Of a stretch of DNA of 64,000 bases, positions 43,814-52,415 are shown piece by piece. This DNA comes from an uncultured Eubacteriales bacterium. GTDB lineage: Bacteria; Bacillota; Clostridia; Christensenellales; Aristaeellaceae. The translations under genes and the position numbers were made by a program. Under the pieces are notes generated by a model. The model searched no databases. It saw only the letters and a list, made by a program, of their open reading frames with translations, and was not told the origin of the DNA. Where the stretch lies: positions 1-64,000 of the forward strand of contig CADBCY010000001.1 of assembly GCA_902793325.1 (NCBI GenBank), written 5' to 3'. Numbering within the stretch: the stretch's first letter is position 1; each line of letters begins with the position of its first letter.

Positions 43814-43967
43814 TATTCAGTGGAGTCTGCCCAAATGCGCCCGTCGCGGGCGGGGGCAGTCGTCCCGGATGGAGCCGCCGGAAAGCCTGATTCCACGGGC
43901 GTCCCGGCGGCTTCGGCGCGCCTGCGGCCCTTTGTCGCGGGCAATCCCAGGAAAAGGAGGCCAGCTC

Positions 43968-45593
43968 ATGTTTTGCTCCAAATGCGGCAAAACCCTGACG
44001 ATCGAGGATCGCCAGTGTCCGTACTGCGGCAGCCCCGTGGGGGAGAGCCGCTTCGCGGGCGCGGGCTATACTTCGGCCCAGGCCAATATACTGTCGGACG
44101 CTCCGGCGGAGGCGGCGGCAGCCTATACCAAGACCACCTACACCACCATGACCGAGGAGGAGAAGCAGGAGGGCGCGGTGGACAGCCGCACCACCTATCG
44201 CCCGGTCTACGAGGGCGGCTCCGCCCCCGAGGAGGTGCGCAAGGACATGCGCGCCGCCGTGGAAGCGGTGGACAGCGAGGCCGCCGCGGCCGAGGAGGCC
44301 GAGAAGCCCCAGGCCACGCTGGAGAACCTGTCCGAGGAAGCGCTCAACACGCTGAACGCCGTGGACGAGGAGCTCCAGATGGAACAGGTGGATACCTCCG
44401 ACCTGCGCGCCCAGCCCATCGAATCCACCGGCCGCGCCGGCATCAGCGCGGGCGTCGAGGAATACGTCCAGCGCCTGGAGGCCAGCCAGACCCGCCGCGA
44501 GGGACGCCGCCGCCGGCGCTCCGCCGTGGTGCCCATCGAGCCCGGCCGTGCCGCCGCGGACGAGGAGCCCCTGCCCGGGGACGAGGCGCCCTACGAGGCG
44601 TACCCGGCCGCGGAGGAGGAGGGCTACGAGCCCGTCGAAAACTACGACGCCGTCGACGAGGACGAGTACGACGAAATCAACTACGGCCGCACCATCGGCG
44701 TCAAGGAAGTGCTGAAGGTGGCCGCCATCATGGCGCTGGCCGCGGCGCTGATCGTCGTGGGCGTGCTGGTGTTCCGCAACCTGCCCGGCAAGGTGTCCTC
44801 CGCGCCCATCGAGGGCGTGACCGAGGCGCTGTACGACCAGGGCCTGGCCGCCGTGAAGGCCCACGCCGAGAGCAGCTACGTCAACGAGCTCATCAACGTC
44901 TACCGCGCGGAGAGCATCACCGGCTTTACCCAGCGCATCACCGAGGACAGCGCCGCCATCGACGCGCTGCTGCCCGCGGAGCCCGCGGCGAACGACGGGC
45001 TGTTCGTCTCCGCGCTGCAGGCCATACAGTCCAACATCGGCAACGCCATCCTGATGGACGCCGTGGAGTCCGAACAGGGCACCGGCACCGACACCAGCGA
45101 GGGCAGCGCGTCCCGCTGGGCCATCGTCAACAACGCCATCAGCCAGCTCGAGGCCGCCTCCACGGCCCAGGAGCTGACCGCGATCCTGAACGGCGAGCAG
45201 ATCACCACCGTCTCCACGGTCCAGTCCACGCCCGAACCCACGCCGCAGGCCACCTACGCCACCCTGGTGAAGGATGACAAGAGCGAAGCGGTGCTGGAGA
45301 TGCAGAACCGGCTGTACATCCTGGGCTTCCTGCTCGACGACCGCGACGGCCAGTTCGGCAACAAGACCCAGACGGCGGTGAAGGCGTTCCAGCAGGCCGC
45401 GGGCCTGCCGGTGACGGGCATCGCCGACAACGAGACCCTGACCCTGCTCTATTCCGAGGACGCGCCGCGCACCGAGTACGCGCAGGTGACGCCCGCGCCC
45501 AAATCCGCCGCCACGCCCACGCCCGAGCCGGAGGCCGCGGCGGAGACCGGCGACGAAGCGGCGGACGCGGACGCTCCCGCCGACGCCGCCTGA
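43968..45593 (+). CDS. Zinc-ribbon, single-pass membrane protein with peptidoglycan-binding domain
   Basis: A 541-aa protein of unusual layout. An N-terminal zinc ribbon CSKCG...CPYCG (residues 3-20) is followed by an acidic, probably disordered region to residue 240, a single helix (VAAIMALAAALIVVGVLVF, about 247-265) and an extracytoplasmic part ending in a PG_binding_1 repeat (LEMQNRLYILGFL...GNKTQTAVKAFQQAAGLP). The layout implies a sensor or tether joining the cytoplasm to the cell wall; this is inference. ATG at 43968 follows GGAGG. Confidence 0.75.
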   Translation: MFCSKCGKTLTIEDRQCPYCGSPVGESRFAGAGYTSAQANILSDAPAEAAAAYTKTTYTTMTEEEKQEGAVDSRTTYRPVYEGGSAPEEVRKDMRAAVEAVDSEAAAAEEAEKPQATLENLSEEALNTLNAVDEELQMEQVDTSDLRAQPIESTGRAGISAGVEEYVQRLEASQTRREGRRRRRSAVVPIEPGRAAADEEPLPGDEAPYEAYPAAEEEGYEPVENYDAVDEDEYDEINYGRTIGVKEVLKVAAIMALAAALIVVGVLVFRNLPGKVSSAPIEGVTEALYDQGLAAVKAHAESSYVNELINVYRAESITGFTQRITEDSAAIDALLPAEPAANDGLFVSALQAIQSNIGNAILMDAVESEQGTGTDTSEGSASRWAIVNNAISQLEAASTAQELTAILNGEQITTVSTVQSTPEPTPQATYATLVKDDKSEAVLEMQNRLYILGFLLDDRDGQFGNKTQTAVKAFQQAAGLPVTGIADNETLTLLYSEDAPRTEYAQVTPAPKSAATPTPEPEAAAETGDEAADADAPADAA

Positions 45594-45640
45594 TATCGCC
45601 TGCCTGCGCGGCCCGTCCGCGCATCCGCGAGGAGACTGCC

Positions 45641-46549
45641 ATGAACACCCCCATCGTCGCGCTGATCTACGACTTTGACAAGACGCTTTCCCCCAGGGAC
45701 ATGGAGGAGTATTCCTTCCTGCCCGGCATCAACGTGGAGCCGGACGCCTTCTGGGGCAAGTGCGGCGAGTTTGCCCGCGAGCACGACATGGACGGCATCC
45801 TCACCTACATGTACCTGATGAAGAAGATGTCCGCCGGGGCGATGGACCTGACCCGGGAAAAGCTCACCGCGCTGGGGCGGGACGTGGAATTCTTCCCCGG
45901 CGTGGAGACCTGGTTCGACCGCATCAACGCCATCGGCCGCGAGGCCGGCGTGGCGGTGGAGCACTACATCATCTCCTCGGGCCTGACGGAGATCATCCGC
46001 GGCTCGGCCATCGGCAGACACTTCAAGGCGATCTTTGCCGCGTCCTTCTGCTACGACGGCGACGGGCATGCCGTGTGGCCCTCGACCGCCGTGAACTACA
46101 CCAGCAAGACCCAGTACCTGTTCCGCATCAACAAGGGCATCCTGGACGTGACCAACGACCGGGACCTGAACGCCTTCACACCGGAATACATGCGCCGCGT
46201 GCCCTTCTCCAACATGATCTATGTCGGGGATGGGCTTACAGACGTGCCCTGCATGAAGATGACCAAGCAGAAGGGCGGCTATTCCATCGCCGTGCACGCC
46301 CCCGGGCAGACCGAGCTGGCCGACGACATGCTGCTGCAGGGCCGGGTGGATTTCTCCGTGGAGGCCGACTACCGCCCCGGCAGCGAGATCGAGCAGGTGG
46401 CGGCCATGCTGATGCGCCGCATCCGCGCCTCCCACGAGCTGAGCCTGCGCCACGCGGAGCAGGTGCAGCGCGCCCATCGCCGCCGGGGCAAGTACGTGCC
46501 CCTGGACATCCCCATGCGCGGCGGCCTGGAGGGCGACGACGCGGAATGA
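45641..46549 (+). CDS. HAD-superfamily phosphatase
   Basis: Haloacid dehalogenase-fold hydrolase of 302 aa in the phosphoserine-phosphatase-like group. Motif I is IYDFDKTLSPRD (nucleophile Asp11 and Asp13), motif II is the Ser-Ser of YIISSGLTEII, and motif IV is IYVGDGLTDVPCM. A helical cap lies between motifs I and II. Substrate unknown. Lies 47 nt after the zinc-ribbon/PG-binding gene. Confidence 0.85.
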   Translation: MNTPIVALIYDFDKTLSPRDMEEYSFLPGINVEPDAFWGKCGEFAREHDMDGILTYMYLMKKMSAGAMDLTREKLTALGRDVEFFPGVETWFDRINAIGREAGVAVEHYIISSGLTEIIRGSAIGRHFKAIFAASFCYDGDGHAVWPSTAVNYTSKTQYLFRINKGILDVTNDRDLNAFTPEYMRRVPFSNMIYVGDGLTDVPCMKMTKQKGGYSIAVHAPGQTELADDMLLQGRVDFSVEADYRPGSEIEQVAAMLMRRIRASHELSLRHAEQVQRAHRRRGKYVPLDIPMRGGLEGDDAE

Positions 46550-46600
46550 CATGGGGGAGATCCGCGATCAGCGATCTGCGATTATCGGAGGTGATTTTCC

Positions 46601-47695
46601 TTGCCCGACGTTCTGAACTACAAGTGCCCGTGCTGCAGCGCGCCGCTGCGGTATGACGGCGGCAGCGGCCAACTGTCCTGCGCGGCGTGCGGCAACACCT
46701 TCCCGCTGGACGCCGTACAGCAGGCCCAGCAGGTGGAGGACGCCGCCCAGGAGCAGGGCATCCAGTGGGATACCGAGCGCGACGACCAGTGGCGCCCCGA
46801 GGAGGCCCAGCAGCTAAAGACCTATAGCTGCCCGTCCTGCGGCGCGGAGATCGTGGTGGACGACACCACCGCGGCCACCGAATGCGTGTACTGCGGCAAC
46901 GCTTCCATCATGCCCGGCGCGGTCAGCGGCAGCTTCCGCCCCGACGCCGTGCTGCCCTTCGTCAAGACCAAGGAGGACGCCGTGGCGGCCTACCTGGAGC
47001 TGATCAAGGGCAAAAAGCTGCTGCCCAGGGCGTTCGCCAGCAAAAAGCACGTCGACAAGATCACCGGTGTGTACGTGCCCTTCTGGCTGTTCCAGTGCCG
47101 GGCGGACTGCGACCTGGCCTTCCGCGCGGAGCGGTCGCACACCCACACCCGGGGCCGGGACCGCATCACCGAGACGGAGCACTTCCTGGTGCAGCGCGGC
47201 GGCACGCTGGACTTCGACGGCGTGCCCGTGGACGGCTCGTCCAAGTTCGACGATACGCTGATGGAGGCCATCGAGCCCTTCGATTACTCCAAGATGCAGG
47301 ATTTCGACGTGGCCTACCTGCCCGGCTACCAGGCGGAGCGCTACGACGTGGACGCCCAGGACGCCCAAGGCCGCGCCAACGAGCGCATCCGCACCTCCAC
47401 GGTGGAGGCCTTCGCCGCCACGGTGGTGGGCTATACCTCGGTGGTGCCGCAGTCCGTGAACGTGCGCCTGCAGCACGGCCAGGTGGTCAACGTGCTCGCC
47501 CCGGTGTGGATGCTGAACACCAAGTGGAACGACAAGACCTACACCTTCGCCATGAACGGCCAGACCGGCCGGCTGGTGGGCGACCTTCCTGTGGACAGCG
47601 GCGCGGCGTGGAAGTACCGGCTCCGGATCTTCCTGGGCACGCTGGCGGGCGTGGTGGGCATCGCCGCCCTGCTGGGCTTTCTGGGGGTGATATGA
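46601..47695 (+). CDS. YdjG-like TFIIB-type zinc-ribbon membrane protein
   Basis: A 364-aa protein with two N-terminal zinc ribbons (CPCC...CAAC near residues 9-30 and CPSC...CVYC near residues 77-97), a middle domain containing GVYVPFWLFQCRADCDLAF, and a C-terminal helix. It matches B. subtilis YdjG, which with YdjH and YdjI binds the phage-shock protein PspA at membrane-stress sites. TTG start at 46601, backed by a long Shine-Dalgarno GGAGGTGA. Overlaps the TPM gene (ATGA). Confidence 0.75.
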   Translation: MPDVLNYKCPCCSAPLRYDGGSGQLSCAACGNTFPLDAVQQAQQVEDAAQEQGIQWDTERDDQWRPEEAQQLKTYSCPSCGAEIVVDDTTAATECVYCGNASIMPGAVSGSFRPDAVLPFVKTKEDAVAAYLELIKGKKLLPRAFASKKHVDKITGVYVPFWLFQCRADCDLAFRAERSHTHTRGRDRITETEHFLVQRGGTLDFDGVPVDGSSKFDDTLMEAIEPFDYSKMQDFDVAYLPGYQAERYDVDAQDAQGRANERIRTSTVEAFAATVVGYTSVVPQSVNVRLQHGQVVNVLAPVWMLNTKWNDKTYTFAMNGQTGRLVGDLPVDSGAAWKYRLRIFLGTLAGVVGIAALLGFLGVI

Positions 47696-48510
47696 TGACG
47701 CGCAGGATTCTGGCGCTGTTGTGCGCCCTCATGCTGATGCTGTTGCCCGCGGCCCTGGCCGACGGGGATTACAACCTGGTGCTGGACAACGCGGGGCTGC
47801 TGACCGAGGCGGAATACCAAGACCTGGAAGCCAAGGCGTGGGAGGTCTCCAACGCCCACGGCATGGAGGTCGTCGTCCTGACGGAGCGCGGCCTGGGCGG
47901 CAAGTCCATTCGCGATTACGCCGCCGACTACTGGGACGAGGCCGGCTACGGCGTCGGCACCGCCCACGACGGCGTGATGCTGACGCTGGACATGGCCGAG
48001 CGGGACTGGTACATCCTCACCACCGGCAAGACCGTCGGGTACTACACCGACTACGGCATCCAGACCATCGGCAATGAGATCAAGCCCTACCTCGCCAAGG
48101 GCAACTACGCCATGGCCTTCGACCGGTTCCTGGACCTGGCCGGGTCCTTCGCCGCGGAGGCGGAGAACGGGCAGGCCTTCGACACCAACCACGAGTACAA
48201 GGGCGAGCCGGAAACCATGGCCCGGAAGCTGGGCAAGGCGCTGCCCGTGGGGCTCATCGCCTCGCTGCTGGCCACGCTGCTGGGCATGGGCGGCATGAAG
48301 AGGGGCATGCACACCGCCAAGAAGAAGCACGGCGCGGCGCAGTACGCCCGCAAGGACAGCATGCAGCTCAACCGCAGCATGGACATTTTCCTCTACCACA
48401 CCCGGCACGTCGAGCGCATGCCCGAGCCCAGCCGCGGCGGCGGCGGCGGAAGCAGCACGTTCACGTCCAGCTCCGGCACCACCCACGGCGGCGGCGGCGG
48501 AAAGTTTTAG
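47692..48510 (+). CDS. YdjH-like TPM-domain membrane protein
   Basis: A 272-aa exported protein: signal peptide (ending LPAALADGD), an extracytoplasmic TPM domain (VLDNAGLLTEAEYQDLEAKA, then DYWDEAGYGVGTAHDGVMLT), one helix (ALPVGLIASLLATLLGMGG, about residues 181-199) and a Gly/Ser-rich tail ending GGGGGKF. The tail resembles those of YgcG-like proteins. Middle member of the YdjGHI-like operon. Confidence 0.85.
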   Translation: MMTRRILALLCALMLMLLPAALADGDYNLVLDNAGLLTEAEYQDLEAKAWEVSNAHGMEVVVLTERGLGGKSIRDYAADYWDEAGYGVGTAHDGVMLTLDMAERDWYILTTGKTVGYYTDYGIQTIGNEIKPYLAKGNYAMAFDRFLDLAGSFAAEAENGQAFDTNHEYKGEPETMARKLGKALPVGLIASLLATLLGMGGMKRGMHTAKKKHGAAQYARKDSMQLNRSMDIFLYHTRHVERMPEPSRGGGGGSSTFTSSSGTTHGGGGGKF

Positions 48511-48600
48511 GGAATGGGGCACTGGGAATCAATCTGATTCCGACGCCTGCCTTCTGTTTTGAAGAATAAAACCACGCGACACAGAAAGGGGATAATCATT

Positions 48601-49926
48601 ATGGGACTGCTTCAGGCGGGTATCGGCGCGCTCTCCGGCGTGCTCTCTGACCAGTGGCGCGACTACTTTGTGGCGGACGCGCTGGAGGACAACGTGCTGG
48701 CCGTTCGGGCCAAGAAGCGCGTGAGAGGCACCTTCGGCGGCACCAAGTACGAGGACAGCAACGTCATCTCCAACGGCAGCATCATCTCCGTGGCCGAGGG
48801 CCAGTGCATGATCCTGCTGGACCAGGGCAAGATCACCGAGATCTGCGCCGAGGCCGGCGAGTTCGTGTACGACATGTCCTCCGAGCCCAGCATCTTCTAC
48901 GGCGGGCTGAACCTGGCCAACATCAAGGCCGTGCTCGGCACCATGGTGGAGCGCCTGACCTTCGGCGGCGTGGCCCCCAAGGATCAGCGGGTCTACTACA
49001 TCAACATCCGCGAGATGATGGGCAACAAGTACGGCACGCCCAATCCCGTGCCCTTCCGCGTGGTGGACGCCCGCATCGGCTTGGACATCGACGTGTCCAT
49101 CCGCTGCTTCGGCGAGTACTCCTACCAGATCACCAACCCGGTGCAGTTCTTCGCCAAGGTCTGCGGCAACGTGCAGGACGCCTACACCCGCGACCGGCTG
49201 GACAGCCAGCTCAAGACCGAGCTGCTCACCGCGCTCCAGCCCGCCTTCGCCAGGATCTCCGAGCAGGGCATCCGCTACAGCGCGCTGCCCGGCCACACCA
49301 TCGAGATCGCCAACGCCCTGAACGAGGTGCTCTCCGAGAGCTGGGGCCAGAAGCGCGGCATCGAGATCGTGGCCTTCGGCGTCAGCTCCGTCACGGCCAA
49401 CCCCGAGGACGAGGCCATGATCAAGGAGCTGCAGCGCAACGCGGCCCTGTCCAACCCGACCCTCGCGGCGGGCCACCTGGTGGGCGCTCAGGCCCAGGCC
49501 ATGCAGGATGCGGCCAAGAACCAGGGCGGCGCGTTCACCGGCTTCATGGGCCTGAACATGGCCCAGCAGTCCGGCGGCATCAACGCCCAGAGCCTGTTCC
49601 AGATGGGCCAGCAGCAGGCCGCGCAGGCCGCGCCCCAGGCCGCCCCGGCGGACGGCTGGAAGTGCGCCTGCGGCGCCGTGAACACCGGCAAGTTCTGCGC
49701 CCAGTGCGGCGCGAAGAAGCCCGAGGACCCCGCGGGCTGGACCTGCCCCGCCTGCGGCGCGGTGAACAAGGGCAAGTTCTGCGCGGAGTGCGGCGCCAAA
49801 AAGCCCGCCGGCGCGAAGCTGTACAAGTGCGACAAGTGCGGCTGGGAGCCCGAGGACCCCGCCAACCCGCCCAAGTTCTGCCCCGAGTGCGGCGATCCGT
49901 TCGACGAGAACGACGTGCAGGGCTGA
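48601..49926 (+). CDS. YdjI-like SPFH-domain protein with zinc ribbons
   Basis: A 441-aa cytoplasmic protein of the COG4260 group, a stomatin/prohibitin-like SPFH domain (residues about 40-310) followed by three C-terminal zinc-ribbon segments (CACG...CAQCG, CPACG...CAECG, CDKCG...CPECG). B. subtilis YdjI docks PspA to the membrane complex. Here no pspA gene lies in the neighbourhood. ATG at 48601 follows AAAGGGG; a longer frame from 48559 lacks such a site. Confidence 0.85.
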   Translation: MGLLQAGIGALSGVLSDQWRDYFVADALEDNVLAVRAKKRVRGTFGGTKYEDSNVISNGSIISVAEGQCMILLDQGKITEICAEAGEFVYDMSSEPSIFYGGLNLANIKAVLGTMVERLTFGGVAPKDQRVYYINIREMMGNKYGTPNPVPFRVVDARIGLDIDVSIRCFGEYSYQITNPVQFFAKVCGNVQDAYTRDRLDSQLKTELLTALQPAFARISEQGIRYSALPGHTIEIANALNEVLSESWGQKRGIEIVAFGVSSVTANPEDEAMIKELQRNAALSNPTLAAGHLVGAQAQAMQDAAKNQGGAFTGFMGLNMAQQSGGINAQSLFQMGQQQAAQAAPQAAPADGWKCACGAVNTGKFCAQCGAKKPEDPAGWTCPACGAVNKGKFCAECGAKKPAGAKLYKCDKCGWEPEDPANPPKFCPECGDPFDENDVQG

Positions 49927-49980
49927 GCGCCGACGCGGACCGGCTGTCCGCGCGAGAATCACGACAACCACAATGACAAC

Positions 49981-50012
49981 CGCCCTCCCGCACCTCCGTG
50001 CGCGGGAGGGCG
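49981..50012 (+). terminator. Probable terminator of the YdjGHI-like operon
   Basis: 11-bp stem CGCCCTCCCGC/GCGGGAGGGCG, 10-nt loop; the T-tract is weak (TATTCTGT). Confidence 0.5.
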
Positions 50013-50109
50013 TATTCTGTGCCGGGACGATGCGCGCCTTTTCCGGCCCGGCGTTGCCCCGCCGCGCCAATGATGTCAGAAATTCACATCATTATAATAT
50101 CCCCGCCAT

Positions 50110-50137
50110 TTGACTTCTTTACACTGGAGCGTATAAT
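50110..50137 (+). promoter_or_regulatory. Promoter of the nucleotide-sugar dehydratase gene
   Basis: TTGACT (50110-50115), 16 nt, TATAAT (50132-50137). Confidence 0.7.
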
Positions 50138-50205
50138 AGTATATTGGGTGTATATGAATCCGCGTATGCCGATTCGGTTCCGAGATCGATGCGGGAGTTT
50201 GAAAT

Positions 50206-52074
50206 ATGAAGGCAATTTTCTACGGGAGTACGGGCAAGTGGGTGCGGCGCGGCGTGCTGTTCGTCGTCGACCTCCTCCTGGTGTTCCTGGCGCTGCAACT
50301 GGCCGTGCAGATGCGCTATGACGGCGCGGTAAGCCGCCGCATGTACGGCCGCATCATGGGCGTGACGCCCTTCATCATGCTCTGCTACGCCGCGTGCAGC
50401 GTGGTGGGCGGCGTGTACGATATGATCTGGCGCTATGCCTCCGGCCGCGAGATCCTGCGCCTGGCAGCGGTGTACGCCGTGGCCGGCGCGCTGACGCTGG
50501 CGCTGAACCGCGCGCTGGGCTGGACCGTGTCCCGCCCCATACTGGGCATGACGGCCATACTGATGCTGGTCATGGTGGTGGCCGTGCGCTTTACCTGGAA
50601 GCAGCTTCGGGAGAACCTGGTCCACAGGAAGCAGGCCCGCCGGGCCCGCATACTCATCGTGGGCGCGGGGGAGGGCGGCGCCTACGCCGTGCGCATCTGC
50701 CAGCAGAACCGCGCCAACCTCGGCACGCCCGTCTGCTTTGCCGACGACGATCCGCTCAAGCGGCGCATGCGCATCAGCGGCGTGCCCGTCTGCGGCACCA
50801 TCGACGAGATCCCGGAGATCGTCAAGGAAAAGAACATCGACGAGATCATCGTGGCCGTGCCGGGCACCCACGGCGAGCGCCTGACGGAGATCGTCAGCAT
50901 CTGCCAGTCCACCCGCTGCCGCGTGCGCATGCTCTCCGACCCCGGCGACGTGGGCAAGCAGGACACCGCGCCCGCCTTCCGCGAGCTGAACACCTCCGAC
51001 TTCCTCTCCCGCGCCGAGGTGGCGCTGGACATGGAGATGATCCGCGGCTACCTGTCCGGCAAGGTGGTGCTGGTCACCGGCGGCGGCGGCAGCATCGGCA
51101 GCGAGATCTGCCGGCAGATCATGCGCTTCGACCCGCAACTGCTGCTGATCTTCGACATCTACGAAAACTGCGCCTACGAGCTGGAGATGGAGCTGAAGCA
51201 GAAGTACGGCCGCGACTGCCCGGTGAAGGTGCTCGTGGGCTCCATCCGCGACAAGCGCCGCCTGGACGACGTGTTCGAGGAGTGGAAGCCCACCGTGGTG
51301 TTCCACGCCGCCGCCCACAAGCACGTGCCCCTCATGGAGGTGAGCCCCGGCGAGGCGGTGAAGAACAACATCTTCGGCACGCGGAACCTGCTGGCCTCCG
51401 CCAGCGAGCACGGCGTGGAGCGCTTCGTGCAGCTGTCCACCGACAAGGCCGTGAACCCCACCAACGTCATGGGCGCCACCAAGCGCGTGACGGAAATGCT
51501 GCTCCAGGCCTACGCCCGCAGCACCCCGATGAAGTGCATGGCGGTGCGCTTCGGCAACGTGCTGGGCAGCCACGGCAGCGTGATCCCGCTGTTCGAGGCC
51601 CAGATTCGCAAGGGCGGGCCCGTCACGCTGACCCACCCGGACATCACCCGCTACTTCATGACCATCCCCGAGGCGGCTCAGTTGGTGCTGCAGGCGGGCG
51701 GCCTGGCCAACTCCGGCGCCATCTACGTGCTGGACATGGGCGAGCCGGTGAAGATCATGGACCTGGCGAAGAAGCTGATCCGCTTCTACGGCTACGAGCC
51801 CGGCGTGGACATGGAAATCAAGATCATCGGCCTGCGCCCCGGCGAAAAGCTGTACGAGGAGCTGATGATGGACAAGGAGAGCGCGGGCGTCACCAAGACC
51901 GCCCACGACAAGATCTTCGTGGCGCCGCCCATCAGCTTCAGCGAGGACGAGCTGGAGGCCCAGTTGGGGAAGCTCCAGCAGGCGGTTTCCGCGGACGACG
52001 ACCAGGCCGTCGTGGACGGACTCATGGAAATCGTCACCACCTACAGGCCGAATCGGGGCATGCTGGCCGGCTGA
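50206..52074 (+). CDS. Nucleoside-diphosphate-sugar 4,6-dehydratase/epimerase (membrane, FlaA1/CapD-like)
   Basis: A 622-aa enzyme of the WbpM/CapD type. Four N-terminal helices (residues 12-130) anchor it, a first Rossmann-like domain follows (ILIVGAGEGGAYAVRIC), and the C-terminal SDR domain starts VLVTGGGGSIGSEICRQI near residue 287. The active region is TDKAVNPTNVMGATKRVTE, with Met replacing the Tyr of YxxxK as in this subfamily. It makes modified UDP-sugars for capsule or cell-surface glycans. No other glycan genes adjoin. Confidence 0.88.
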   Translation: MKAIFYGSTGKWVRRGVLFVVDLLLVFLALQLAVQMRYDGAVSRRMYGRIMGVTPFIMLCYAACSVVGGVYDMIWRYASGREILRLAAVYAVAGALTLALNRALGWTVSRPILGMTAILMLVMVVAVRFTWKQLRENLVHRKQARRARILIVGAGEGGAYAVRICQQNRANLGTPVCFADDDPLKRRMRISGVPVCGTIDEIPEIVKEKNIDEIIVAVPGTHGERLTEIVSICQSTRCRVRMLSDPGDVGKQDTAPAFRELNTSDFLSRAEVALDMEMIRGYLSGKVVLVTGGGGSIGSEICRQIMRFDPQLLLIFDIYENCAYELEMELKQKYGRDCPVKVLVGSIRDKRRLDDVFEEWKPTVVFHAAAHKHVPLMEVSPGEAVKNNIFGTRNLLASASEHGVERFVQLSTDKAVNPTNVMGATKRVTEMLLQAYARSTPMKCMAVRFGNVLGSHGSVIPLFEAQIRKGGPVTLTHPDITRYFMTIPEAAQLVLQAGGLANSGAIYVLDMGEPVKIMDLAKKLIRFYGYEPGVDMEIKIIGLRPGEKLYEELMMDKESAGVTKTAHDKIFVAPPISFSEDELEAQLGKLQQAVSADDDQAVVDGLMEIVTTYRPNRGMLAG

Positions 52075-52415
52075 TCCGACCCCCCGACCCGTCCGGCCGG
52101 GTTAAACACAAGCGTTACATCGCGCAGATGTGCCGTGACGGGCCGCGCCTTCCGAATTCACCGGGAGGTGCGGTCATCTGTTGCGAAAATTACGAAAACT
52201 ATAATTAGTCAGATTTTTAACATTCCCGCCACAGAATTTCACCGCAAATCAATGGCTTTTTTGCCGAAAAGCCACGCTTTTCCGCCGAAGGATATTACGA
52301 ATTGTTGACAAACTATTGCTTTTTGTGGTAGAATAATACCGGTCTATCAAGAATTTCCATTGTTATGACAATGATACGACGACGGCTTTAGCGTTCCCCT
52401 TCGGAGGTTTGTAAT
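52075..52415 (+). other. AT-rich intergenic region before the Big_2/NlpC gene
   Basis: 341 nt without a gene. It holds a hairpin TGGCTTTT-TTGCCG-AAAAGCCA (52253-52274), the promoter at 52305-52334 and a small hairpin CATTGT-TATG-ACAATG (52357-52372) in the leader. No known riboswitch core was recognised. Confidence 0.5.
52305..52334 (+). promoter_or_regulatory. Promoter of the Big_2/NlpC wall protein gene
   Basis: TTGACA (52305-52310), 18 nt, TAGAAT (52329-52334) preceded by TGG. Confidence 0.65.

Noticed and set aside
52253-52372. Riboswitch before the Big_2/NlpC gene (cyclic di-nucleotide type)
   Set aside because: Only two short hairpins are found, one upstream of the promoter, and no conserved aptamer core.
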